DNA of 9,175 bases from CAZULF01 sp964621215 (GCA_964621215.1 CAZULF010000086.1:1-9175); one strand, 5' to 3'; positions 1-6,497 are shown, numbered from the stretch's first letter. A program made the numbers and translations. The notes: generated by a model not told the origin, from the letters alone.

Positions 1-9
1 ATTCCAAGT

Positions 10-15
10 TCTCCT
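10..15 (-). promoter_or_regulatory. Possible ribosome binding site of a gene beyond the left edge
   Basis: Just after the epmB stop codon, the minus strand reads AGGAGA followed by 9 bases up to the window edge. This matches a Shine-Dalgarno sequence for a gene starting immediately outside the window, which would form an operon with epmB. The start codon itself is not visible, so this is inference. Confidence 0.35.
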
Positions 16-22
16 AATAACG

Positions 23-1018
23 TTAAGTATAGACAGAGATAGGAATTTTACTCGATTTTCCAGGAATTTCGCGCACCAGTTTGGGCACTAAATAACCAGG
101 TAATAAGCTAAGCAGTTCATCATAAATAGTTTTAGCTTGCGCTTCAGGAAGGTCAAAATGAGCGGTGCCTTGCACTTTGTCCAATACATGCAAATAATAA
201 GGCAAAATATCGCATGCAAAGAGTTTTTTACTTAACTGCGCAAGAACATCTGCTTGGTCGTTGATGCCTTTGAGTAAAACCGTTTGATTAAGCTGGATAA
301 CCCCGGCTTTTTTTAATTTGGCGGCCGCGTCAGCCACACTCGTATCAATTTCTTGCGGATGATTGGCATGAGTGACTAATACGGGTTTTAAGCGTGTCCC
401 AGTAAACCAGGAAATAAAAGCATCATCAATTCGTTCAGGCAAAACAATAGGTAAGCGTGAATGGATGCGTAATGTATCAAGATGCGGAATAGTGGCCAGT
501 TGTTCGGCGAGACCAGCTAATACTCGATCAGGGGCAATTAAGGGGTCTCCACCACTTAGTATGACTTCATTGATATCAGTATGATCTCGAATATAAGAGA
601 TTGCAGCCTGCCAGCCATGAGAGCCAGGATTATTTTCATGATAGGGAAAATGACGACGAAAACAATAGCGGCAATTAATGGCGCAAACGCCCGTCGGAGT
701 TAATAAGACACGCCCCTGATATTTATGTAACAGTCCGGGAATGGGATTAGCCTCTGCTTCAGCAAGGGGATCGGTACTATAACTGGGTTGTGGCAGTGTT
801 TCTGCGACTAGAGGCAATACCTGCAATAATAAAGGGTCGTGCGGATTTCCCTTTTGCATGCGGGCAACAAAGCCACGGGGTACGCGTACACTAAAGGGTT
901 GAGGTGTCAATAAAGCCCCGGGCATCTCTGCTGGAGAGAGCTCTAATAATGCCAGAAGTTCAGCGGTGTCCTGGATGCCCTGTTTGAGGAGGGTTTGCCA
1001 ATTGGGTATTATATTCAT
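23..1018 (-). CDS. epmB: EF-P beta-lysylation protein EpmB (lysine 2,3-aminomutase-like radical SAM enzyme)
   Basis: The family member in E. coli (YjeK) is a cytosolic radical SAM, PLP-dependent enzyme that isomerises (S)-alpha-lysine to (R)-beta-lysine; EpmA then attaches the product to EF-P. With the start chosen here the protein has 331 residues, close to the roughly 340 of E. coli EpmB and shorter than true lysine 2,3-aminomutases. The iron-sulfur motif CxxxCxxC is at Cys112, Cys116 and Cys119, followed by FRRHFPY. The SAM-binding SGGDPL is at about 155-160. The PLP lysine is expected at Lys324 in the C-terminal GKSSK. The start is placed at the ATG whose product begins MNIIPNWQ, because family proteins begin near this IP.WQ segment. 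An in-frame ATG at 1066 would add 16 residues (MMLKCTIFCRITKPVP) unlike the family, though an AAGG lies upstream of it. The gene diverges from efp, its substrate gene, which strongly supports the call over a catabolic aminomutase. Confidence 0.93.
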   Translation of the reverse strand: MNIIPNWQTLLKQGIQDTAELLALLELSPAEMPGALLTPQPFSVRVPRGFVARMQKGNPHDPLLLQVLPLVAETLPQPSYSTDPLAEAEANPIPGLLHKYQGRVLLTPTGVCAINCRYCFRRHFPYHENNPGSHGWQAAISYIRDHTDINEVILSGGDPLIAPDRVLAGLAEQLATIPHLDTLRIHSRLPIVLPERIDDAFISWFTGTRLKPVLVTHANHPQEIDTSVADAAAKLKKAGVIQLNQTVLLKGINDQADVLAQLSKKLFACDILPYYLHVLDKVQGTAHFDLPEAQAKTIYDELLSLLPGYLVPKLVREIPGKSSKIPISVYT

Positions 1019-1070
1019 AGGAACAGGTTTCGTTATTCTGCAAAAAATGGTACATTTCAGCATCATTTAC

Positions 1071-1099
1071 GATGCCTTGTCGCGAAAAGACGGCATTTT
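1071..1099 (+). other. Bulged stem-loop in the efp leader
   Basis: ATGCC (1072-1076) pairs with GGCAT (1092-1096), and inside it GTC (1079-1081) pairs with GAC (1089-1091) after a two-base TT bulge. The loop is GCGAAAA. A run of T's (1096-1099) follows on the plus strand, so the element resembles a weak intrinsic terminator or attenuator about 40 bases upstream of the efp start. On the minus strand it is not followed by T's. Function is inferred only from shape. Confidence 0.4.
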
Positions 1100-1125
1100 A
1101 GCACAAATGAGAGCTAACACACTAA

Positions 1126-1131
1126 AAGAGG
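1126..1131 (+). promoter_or_regulatory. efp ribosome binding site
   Basis: AAGAGG lies 6 bases upstream of the ATG at 1138. The earlier in-frame ATG at 1132 directly abuts this element and could not use it, so the site decides the start of efp. Confidence 0.75.
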
Positions 1132-1137
1132 ATGATT

Positions 1138-1707
1138 ATGTCAACTTATAGCACTAATGAGTTTAAAGCGGGTTTAAAAGTGATGATAGATAATGACCCG
1201 TATAATATTTTAGAAAATGAATTTGTTAAACCTGGCAAAGGGCAAGCCTTTAATCGCGTTAAAATGCGTAATCTAAAAACCGGACGTGTGCTGGAACGCA
1301 CGTTTAAATCGGGTGATAGCGTTGAGGGCGCCGATGTCGTCGATATGGATGCTCAATTCCTCTATTCTGATGGTGATCAGTGGCATTTCATGGCAACCGA
1401 TACATTTGAGCAATATGCCGCCCCTGCTGCTGCCGTTGCCGATGCGAAGATTTGGATTAAAGATCAAGATATGTGTATTTTAACATTATGGAATAACGCC
1501 CCTCTCACAGTGACCCCTCCCAATTTTGTGGTATTAAAAATTACCGAAACCGATCCTGGCGTGCGTGGTGATACTTCCGGTGGTGGTGGTAAACCCGCAA
1601 CCTTAGAAACGGGCGCTGTTGTGCGCGTCCCTTTGTTTGTGCAAACAGGTGAATTAATCAAAGTTGATACGCGTACGGGTGAATATGTTTCGCGTGTGAA
1701 AGAATAA
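1138..1707 (+). CDS. efp: Translation elongation factor P
   Basis: EF-P binds between the ribosomal P and E sites and relieves stalling at consecutive prolines. The 189-residue product has the usual bacterial length and aligns by eye from end to end with E. coli EF-P: KOW-like N-domain with EFVKPGKGQAF at 28-38, DSVEGADVVDMD in the middle of the chain, VTPPNFV in the first OB domain, and GDTSGGGGKPATLETGAVVRVPLFVQTGE..KVDTRTGEYVSRV in the C-terminal OB domain. The lysine that receives beta-lysine is Lys34, in PGKGQ, the same position as in E. coli. The modification enzyme gene epmB lies directly divergent, so the protein is probably beta-lysylated; epmA is not in the window. The ATG at 1138 is preferred because of its Shine-Dalgarno site and because family proteins begin M-[AS]-T-Y. 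Confidence 0.98.
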   Translation: MSTYSTNEFKAGLKVMIDNDPYNILENEFVKPGKGQAFNRVKMRNLKTGRVLERTFKSGDSVEGADVVDMDAQFLYSDGDQWHFMATDTFEQYAAPAAAVADAKIWIKDQDMCILTLWNNAPLTVTPPNFVVLKITETDPGVRGDTSGGGGKPATLETGAVVRVPLFVQTGELIKVDTRTGEYVSRVKE

Positions 1708-1712
1708 TTCTA

Positions 1713-2387
1713 ATGGAAAAAGCCGTAGTCCTTCTTTCTGGCGGATTAGATTCCGCCACTTGTGTTGCTATTGCTAAAGCAGAAGGTTATGCGCCTTATG
1801 CTTTAAGCTTTGATTATGGTCAACGTCAACGTGCAGAATTAGCTGCTGCGTCACAAGTCGCTGAACAGCTCAGCGTGATTGAGCATCGCATTGTAAAATT
1901 AGGTATTGGTGATTTTGGTGGTTCGGCATTAACGGATCATACTATTGCAGTGCCGGAAGATACGCCCAATACTAATGAAATTCCTGTGACATATGTGCCA
2001 GCGCGCAATACTATTTTTCTTTCCATTGCAACTGGGTGGGCGGAAGTGCTAGGTGCCAATGCAGTTTTCATCGGTGTCAGTGCGATTGATTTTTCCAACT
2101 ATCCGGATTGCCGACCCGAATTCATTGCTGCGTTTGAACAAGTTGCGCGCCTCGCTACAAAAGCAGGCACAGCAGGTTCTGCGTTTCACATTCATACACC
2201 GCTAATTCATCTGACTAAGGCAGAAACTATCCAAGCCGGTCTGCGTCTTGGTGTGGATTACAGCCTCACGGTTTCATGCTATCAAGCCGACGCACAAGGA
2301 CGCGCATGTGGTCGTTGTCACAGTTGTCATTTTCGCAAGAAAGGTTTTGCGGAAGCTGGCGTACCGGATCCGACACGGTATCAGTAA
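1713..2387 (+). CDS. queC: 7-cyano-7-deazaguanine synthase (preQ0 synthase)
   Basis: QueC converts 7-carboxy-7-deazaguanine to preQ0 using ATP and ammonia, a step in making the queuosine base of tRNAs. The 224-residue length is typical. The PP-loop ATP-binding motif SGGLDS is at residues 9-14, and the family motifs SFDYGQRQ (about 32-39), YVPARNTIFL (94-103) and GVSAIDFSNYPDCRPEF (121-137) are present. The zinc site is complete: Cys189, Cys199, Cys202 and Cys205. Its ATG lies 5 bases after the efp stop codon with no strong Shine-Dalgarno site of its own (only an AAAGAA-like stretch inside the end of efp). It is therefore probably co-transcribed with and translationally coupled to efp. No other queuosine gene (queD, queE, queF) is in the window. 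Confidence 0.96.
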   Translation: MEKAVVLLSGGLDSATCVAIAKAEGYAPYALSFDYGQRQRAELAAASQVAEQLSVIEHRIVKLGIGDFGGSALTDHTIAVPEDTPNTNEIPVTYVPARNTIFLSIATGWAEVLGANAVFIGVSAIDFSNYPDCRPEFIAAFEQVARLATKAGTAGSAFHIHTPLIHLTKAETIQAGLRLGVDYSLTVSCYQADAQGRACGRCHSCHFRKKGFAEAGVPDPTRYQ

Positions 2388-2396
2388 ATAGACGCC

Positions 2397-3842
2397 CTAA
2401 CCTTCCCACACTAAATCCAATTCTTTCGCTGCTTTCACATCATCTAATCGACGTACAGGTTGAGTGTAAGGTGCGCCGTGCAATTTTTCAGGGTCAGAGC
2501 TTGCCTCAGCCAAAATAGCCTTCATTGCTGCAATAAAAGCATCTAAGGTTTCTTTGCTTTCAGTTTCAGTCGGTTCGATCAGCAAGCATTCAGGAACTAA
2601 CAATGGGAAATACGTTGTGGGTGCATGGAATCCATAATCTAACAACCGTTTGGCGATATCCATTGCTGTCACGCCCAAGGCTTTAGCTTGTTTTTGTAGA
2701 GTGACAACAAATTCGTGAGAAGCTCTGCGTTGAGGATAAGCGAGATCATATCCCGCCTCTTGTAATTTCACCATTAAATAATTCGCATTTAATGTCGCAA
2801 ACTCACTGACACGTGGCATGCCTTCTTTACCTAGCATGCGGGCGTAAATATAAGCACGCAATAAAATACCGGCATTACCCATAAAGGCAGATAAGCGCCC
2901 GATGGTTTTCGGACAATCTTTTTCCGTTAGCCAACGATATTGTCCATTCTCCAATCCCACGATGGGCGTGGGTAAATAGGGTAATAAACGTGAATTCACT
3001 GCAACGGGACCCGCTCCAGGTCCACCCCCACCATGCGGAGTGGCGAAGGTTTTATGTAAATTTAAATGCATGACATCAAAGCCCATATCACCGGGACGAA
3101 CTCGGCCGAGAATGGCGTTGAGGTTAGCACCATCGTAATACAATAAGCCCCCAGCTTTATGCACAATCGCAGCGACTTCTTGTATGTTGCGTTCAAATAC
3201 GCCTAAGGTCGAAGGATTCGTTAACATGATGCCCGCTGTTTGAGGGCCCACTGCAGCTTGCAATGCTGCTAGATCAATATCACCCTCTGCGCCAGTAGGA
3301 ATTTCTTTGACGGTAAATCCACACATGGTTGCCGTGGCGGGATTAGTGCCGTGTGCAGCATCCGGGACGATAATTTCCGTGCGTTGTGTATCACCGCGAT
3401 CGAGATGGTAAGCCCGGATCATCGCTACACCAGCAAATTCACCTTGCGCACCGGCCATGGGCGTGAGTGAAACGCCTTGCATGCCCGTGACTTCTTTTAA
3501 AATCGTTTGTAACTCATACATGCACTGCAAAAAGCCTTGGCTATTAATCATGGGCGCTAAGGGATGTCGTGCAAGAAACTCGGGTAATGATGCTAATCGG
3601 TGAGCTGCACGCGGATTATATTTCATGGTGCAGGAGCCGAGTGGATAAAAATGTGTATCGATAGAAAAATTATCTTGTGATAATCGTGTGTAATGTCGAA
3701 CCGCATCTAACTCACTGACTTCAGGTAATTTGGTGCGAGTTTTTCGCAATAAATTATCAGGAATGTTAGGTGATACATTACCGGGTTGTATTTGTAACGC
3801 ATTTGCCGTTCGGCCTGGATGACTATGTTCGAAAATAAGCAT
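2397..3842 (-). CDS. gcvPB: Glycine dehydrogenase (decarboxylating) subunit 2, GcvPB
   Basis: This is the catalytic half of the split P-protein. With GcvPA it decarboxylates glycine on PLP and passes the aminomethyl group to the lipoyl arm of GcvH. The start is the second of two adjacent ATGs, giving 481 residues, because AAAGGA then sits 7 bases upstream and the product begins MLIFEHS, as family members do; the ATG ending at 3845 would add one Met. The PLP-binding lysine is Lys264, in NLHKTFATPHGGGGPG. Other conserved segments are FYPLGSCTMKYNPR (about 66-79), TPMAGAQGE (127-135), DAAHGTNPATA (161-171) and YYDGANLNAILG (235-246). It is the last gene of gcvH-gcvPA-gcvPB, starts about 24 bases after the gcvPA stop, and ends 9 bases from the convergent queC stop. 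Confidence 0.97.
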   Translation of the reverse strand: MLIFEHSHPGRTANALQIQPGNVSPNIPDNLLRKTRTKLPEVSELDAVRHYTRLSQDNFSIDTHFYPLGSCTMKYNPRAAHRLASLPEFLARHPLAPMINSQGFLQCMYELQTILKEVTGMQGVSLTPMAGAQGEFAGVAMIRAYHLDRGDTQRTEIIVPDAAHGTNPATATMCGFTVKEIPTGAEGDIDLAALQAAVGPQTAGIMLTNPSTLGVFERNIQEVAAIVHKAGGLLYYDGANLNAILGRVRPGDMGFDVMHLNLHKTFATPHGGGGPGAGPVAVNSRLLPYLPTPIVGLENGQYRWLTEKDCPKTIGRLSAFMGNAGILLRAYIYARMLGKEGMPRVSEFATLNANYLMVKLQEAGYDLAYPQRRASHEFVVTLQKQAKALGVTAMDIAKRLLDYGFHAPTTYFPLLVPECLLIEPTETESKETLDAFIAAMKAILAEASSDPEKLHGAPYTQPVRRLDDVKAAKELDLVWEG

Positions 3843-3849
3843 CATTTTG

Positions 3850-3855
3850 TCCTTT
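3850..3855 (-). promoter_or_regulatory. gcvPB ribosome binding site
   Basis: AAAGGA on the minus strand is 7 bases from the ATG ending at 3842 and only 4 from the ATG ending at 3845. The spacing favours the second ATG as the start of gcvPB. Confidence 0.6.
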
Positions 3856-3866
3856 AATTTAACATC

Positions 3867-5270
3867 TTAATAATAACTTTCTGTTTCTTTATTCTTTACA
3901 CAAGAATTATTATTTTTCAAAACCATTCGTAACTTATTTACATATTCTTGCAAATCTTCTTCCGTTTTCGTTTCAGTGGCGCAAATAAGTAAATGGTGCG
4001 AAAGCTCTGGAAATGTCAACCCCAAATCATAACCTGCTTGTATACCTTGTTTCGCCATGTTCTCGACGACTTCTGCAGCCGGTATCGGTAGAGTAATCAC
4101 AATCTCGTGAAAATGCGCGCCAGAAAAAGTCAATTTAACTTCGGGAATCAATATTAACAACGCAGCTAATTGCTGGGTTTTTTCATAGGAAACCAGCGCT
4201 ATATTTCTTAAACCTGCTTCACCAAGTAGACTCATAAAGATCGTTGCAGCAGTGACCGCTAAGCCTTGATTAGTACAAATATTCGAAGTCGCTTTAGCAC
4301 GACGAATATGTTGTTCACGCGCTTGTAATGTCAAGGTGAAACCCGGTTTACCTTCCACATCCACGGTACGACCAATTAATCGCCCTGGCATTTGTCGAAT
4401 TAGAGCTTTGCGCGTGCATAAAAAACCAAAATAGGGGCCTCCGGAGGCCAATGGTATACCGAGAGGTTGTCCTTCACCGCACGCGATATCAGCACCAGTT
4501 TCCCCCCAACTACCCGGCTCTTTCAATAATGCCATGGCAATGGGATTAACTACTGCAATCACCAACATGTTATGTGCATGCGCCCAGTCTGTTAATACAT
4601 CTACGGCTTCGAGTTGCCCGAAAAAATTCGGTTGTGCTATCACGAGTGCGGCAGCGTTATAGTGTGTGAATGTTTTTAATGTCGTTGCATCAATACAGCC
4701 TGTTTTAATATCAAATGGAATCGTAACAATATCGATGCCTTGCACCGAGATCAATGCGCGTGCAGCTTGTAAATAATGAGGGTGGATATTGCCCGCTACC
4801 AAAATAGTTTTGTTTTGTTGATTGCGCGATTGACAACGGATAGCCATTAACATGGCTTCGGCTAATGCGGAGGCACCTTCATACATGGAAGCATTGGAGA
4901 CATCCATGCCCATTAAACTGGCCATCATGGTTTGGTATTCATAAAGCAATTGTAATGTACCTTGGCTCGCTTCCGCCTGATAGGGTGTGTAGGCAGTCAT
5001 AAATTCGCCGCGAGTAGCGATGTCCCACACGGCTGCAGGAATATGATGTTCGTATGCACCCGCACCAATAAAGCATAAACCGCGTTTATCGGTAGCAGCA
5101 TGAGCTTGCATAACGCGAGTCATCGCCATTTCATTCAAACCTGATGGAATATGTTTGAGTTCATTGATGAGTGAGGCGGGGATTTCATCAAACAGAGTTT
5201 GAGTATCGTTGATATTGATCGCTTTTAACATAGCGGCAATATCTTCCTGCGAGTGAGGAATAAAAGGCAT
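3867..5270 (-). CDS. gcvPA: Glycine dehydrogenase (decarboxylating) subunit 1, GcvPA
   Basis: This is the N-terminal half of the split P-protein of the glycine cleavage system; it forms the heterotetrameric alpha2beta2 enzyme with GcvPB and is not itself the PLP-lysine subunit. The 467-residue product begins MPFIPHSQEDIAAML, the usual start. It carries the family segments FIGAGAYEHHIPAAVW (about 67-82), TAYTPYQAEASQGTLQLLYEYQT (91-113), NASMYEGASALAEAMLMA (125-142), GGPYFGFL (about 277-284) and PGRLIGRTVD (294-303). GAGGAG lies 7 bases before the start, and the gene begins 14 bases after the gcvH stop, so it is in one operon with gcvH and gcvPB. The last 16 residues or so (KNNNSCVKNKETESYY) are an AT-rich tail beyond the point where I expect the family to end (about 445-450 residues), suggesting a drifted or read-through C-terminus. 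Confidence 0.96.
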   Translation of the reverse strand: MPFIPHSQEDIAAMLKAININDTQTLFDEIPASLINELKHIPSGLNEMAMTRVMQAHAATDKRGLCFIGAGAYEHHIPAAVWDIATRGEFMTAYTPYQAEASQGTLQLLYEYQTMMASLMGMDVSNASMYEGASALAEAMLMAIRCQSRNQQNKTILVAGNIHPHYLQAARALISVQGIDIVTIPFDIKTGCIDATTLKTFTHYNAAALVIAQPNFFGQLEAVDVLTDWAHAHNMLVIAVVNPIAMALLKEPGSWGETGADIACGEGQPLGIPLASGGPYFGFLCTRKALIRQMPGRLIGRTVDVEGKPGFTLTLQAREQHIRRAKATSNICTNQGLAVTAATIFMSLLGEAGLRNIALVSYEKTQQLAALLILIPEVKLTFSGAHFHEIVITLPIPAAEVVENMAKQGIQAGYDLGLTFPELSHHLLICATETKTEEDLQEYVNKLRMVLKNNNSCVKNKETESYY

Positions 5271-5284
5271 GTTACAACTCCTCG

Positions 5285-5671
5285 TTATTCTTGAATTTGT
5301 TTTTGATAAGCCGCAGCGTCCAATAACTCAGTAAGTTCTTGTTGGTTTGACGGAGCTAATTTAAAAATCCATCCTGCAGCATAGGGATCCTGGTTGATTA
5401 ACTCAGGTGTTTGATTTAAGTTTTCATTGATGGCAATCACTTTTCCGCTGACTGGTGCATAAACATCGGATGCTGCTTTGACGGATTCGACTACCGCTAC
5501 ATCGCCACGTATTTTTACTTCGTCACCAACCTCAGGCAATTGAACGAACACTAAATCACCCAACAGTTCTTGTGCATGCTCAGTAATCCCCACCGTGACA
5601 GAACCATCTTGTTCTAATTTGATCCATTCATGTGTTGCGGTATATTTCAGTGTATTAGGAACTTGGCTCAT
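5285..5671 (-). CDS. gcvH: Glycine cleavage system H protein (lipoyl carrier)
   Basis: GcvH shuttles the aminomethyl intermediate from the P-protein to the T-protein on a lipoylated lysine. The 128-residue length and the whole fold match the family: LKYTATHEWIKLE at 8-20, VGITEHAQELLGDLVFVQLPEVG at 27-49, and the lipoylation motif VVESVKAASDVYAPVSG with the acceptor at Lys65, as in E. coli. The start is supported by AAAGGAG 7 bases upstream. It is the first gene of the three-gene minus-strand operon; gcvT, often upstream of gcvH, is replaced here by two unrelated exported proteins, so the T-protein must be encoded elsewhere if the pathway is complete. Confidence 0.98.
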   Translation of the reverse strand: MSQVPNTLKYTATHEWIKLEQDGSVTVGITEHAQELLGDLVFVQLPEVGDEVKIRGDVAVVESVKAASDVYAPVSGKVIAINENLNQTPELINQDPYAAGWIFKLAPSNQQELTELLDAAAYQKQIQE

Positions 5672-5678
5672 GAAAAAT

Positions 5679-5685
5679 CTCCTTT
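5679..5685 (-). promoter_or_regulatory. gcvH ribosome binding site
   Basis: AAAGGAG on the minus strand lies 7 bases before the gcvH ATG, an almost ideal Shine-Dalgarno site. Confidence 0.75.
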
Positions 5686-5707
5686 ATCATAATTTGTGGG
5701 TGAGGAG

Positions 5708-5736
5708 ATCATATCGTGATTGAAACGGAAAACCAA
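5708..5736 (-). promoter_or_regulatory. Candidate sigma70 promoter of the gcvH-gcvPA-gcvPB operon
   Basis: On the minus strand TTGGTT (-35, 5731-5736) and TATGAT (-10, 5708-5713) are separated by exactly 17 bases. Transcription would start near 5701, leaving a leader of about 30 bases before gcvH, too short for a glycine riboswitch. The -10 matches the consensus at 5 of 6 positions and the -35 at 3 of 6. Confidence 0.5.
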
Positions 5737-5772
5737 ATAAAAACGAAAAAGCGAATAGTATGGGAGGGTTAG

Positions 5773-6228
5773 TCACGGAAGTTTAAAATTTTCTTTCACC
5801 CAAAATGAGCCGGTTGTTAGAGTTTTACCATCCACTTGTATTGGCGCATTTAATTGGCACACATTAAGGACAGTTTGACAATCTAACGTTATGATACGTT
5901 TCAAACCCATCTTGGTGCAGCGCATGACAAAAGTTGGTTTATCCATAGCGATGATGGAACTCAGACCAGGTTGTAATACCGAAGCCCAGCCAGCACTGGC
6001 ACTGCCAGGATGAACGGCAATATCTAACCAAATTGCAGCGGGACTTTTGCTGGTAAAGAGGTAGTAACGTTGAGGATCTTGTTTGGGCGACGTCGATAGA
6101 ATCAATTTCCCTTGATCAAATGCATAGGTTGATGTGCTTGCTGGCAAGCAGCTCAAATTGTCGGCGTTACACATCAAACTGATGAGTAATAACCCACATC
6201 CGCAGAGGATTTGAATAGGTTTAAACAA
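5773..6228 (-). CDS. Small secreted protein, possibly EnhB-like, TTG start
   Basis: Function unknown. The 151-residue product begins with a signal peptide: a Lys at position 3, a hydrophobic stretch through about residue 19, and a likely cleavage after Cys-Asn-Ala at 20-22. The SLMC at 17-20 is a poor lipobox because Met precedes Cys. The mature part holds four cysteines (27, 104, 117, 124), enough for two periplasmic disulfides, and the segment IWLDIAVHPGSASAGW (66-81). From memory, the ASAGW segment followed by a conserved Cys region recalls the Legionella enhanced-entry protein EnhB group, but I cannot confirm this. The codon at the start is TTG, not ATG; it is supported by TGGAG 7 bases upstream and by the signal peptide that follows directly. 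The gene lies 17 bases after a lipoprotein gene on the same strand, probably co-transcribed with it, and about 100 bases before gcvH. Confidence 0.72.
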   Translation of the reverse strand: MFKPIQILCGCGLLLISLMCNADNLSCLPASTSTYAFDQGKLILSTSPKQDPQRYYLFTSKSPAAIWLDIAVHPGSASAGWASVLQPGLSSIIAMDKPTFVMRCTKMGLKRIITLDCQTVLNVCQLNAPIQVDGKTLTTGSFWVKENFKLP

Positions 6229-6235
6229 AAACTTA

Positions 6236-6240
6236 CTCCA
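6236..6240 (-). promoter_or_regulatory. Ribosome binding site deciding the TTG start of the secreted protein gene
   Basis: TGGAG on the minus strand is 7 bases from the TTG at 6228. There is no ATG in frame before the hydrophobic signal sequence, so this site is the main support for the non-ATG start. Confidence 0.55.
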
Positions 6241-6245
6241 ACTAT

Positions 6246-6497
6246 CTATTTATCACAACCATTAGCGCGATAAGCCGCTAATATTTGTTGTTGTTGCATT
6301 TGGCCTTCACCTTGATTGGTGACGTTATAGCCTTGATCTTGATTAAATTGGATTTGTCGAGTTAAATTTGCACAAACATCACTGCGGTTATAAGACGCAC
6401 CGGGTGTGTCAAATAAAGAGTAGCCATTGGTATCAGTTGTGCATGCGGTTAAAAATGACACACAAATAAGACATAAAGTAGAGATTGTTTTGCTCAT
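6246..6497 (-). CDS. Small putative lipoprotein of unknown function
   Basis: The 83-residue product has a short signal sequence ending in the lipobox LTAC, with the lipidated cysteine at Cys19. The residue after it is Thr rather than Asp, which by the Lol +2 rule points to the outer membrane. The mature part is about 65 residues, rich in Asn and Gln, with an NQGEGQMQQQQ stretch at 61-71 and the ending AAYRANGC. Cys42 and Cys81 could form a disulfide. I do not recognise a family. The Shine-Dalgarno site is weak (TGGA about 10 bases upstream). It is followed by the secreted-protein gene after 17 bases, and it diverges from rnr. Signal sequence, lipobox and compact spacing make it a credible gene despite its size. 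Confidence 0.72.
   Translation of the reverse strand: MSKTISTLCLICVSFLTACTTDTNGYSLFDTPGASYNRSDVCANLTRQIQFNQDQGYNVTNQGEGQMQQQQILAAYRANGCDK

Larger units (their letters stand above)
1019..1137. promoter_or_regulatory. Divergent epmB/efp intergenic region with candidate promoters
   Basis: Both genes must be transcribed outward from this short region. On the minus strand, TAAAAT at 1095-1100 is preceded by TGC, an extended -10 pattern that would start epmB transcripts near 1088. On the plus strand, TACATT at 1051-1056 is preceded by TGG, a weaker extended -10 that would start efp transcripts near 1063. Neither has a convincing -35 box, so the assignments are tentative. If both are real, the two transcripts would overlap by about 25 bases. 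Confidence 0.3.

Noticed and set aside
1273..1661. Open frames in other phases within efp
   Set aside because: They are fully contained in a highly conserved EF-P gene and encode nothing recognisable.
2362..2380. TACCG/CGGTA hairpin at the end of queC as a terminator
   Set aside because: It is a 5-bp stem inside coding sequence with no following T-tract on either strand.
5672..5772. Possible glycine riboswitch upstream of gcvH
   Set aside because: The gap is only about 100 bases, a promoter sits within it, and I see none of the tandem purine-rich, structured glycine aptamer features.
5730..5772. T-rich minus-strand stretch after the secreted-protein gene as an intrinsic terminator
   Set aside because: The T-runs are present, but I find no GC-rich stem before them.
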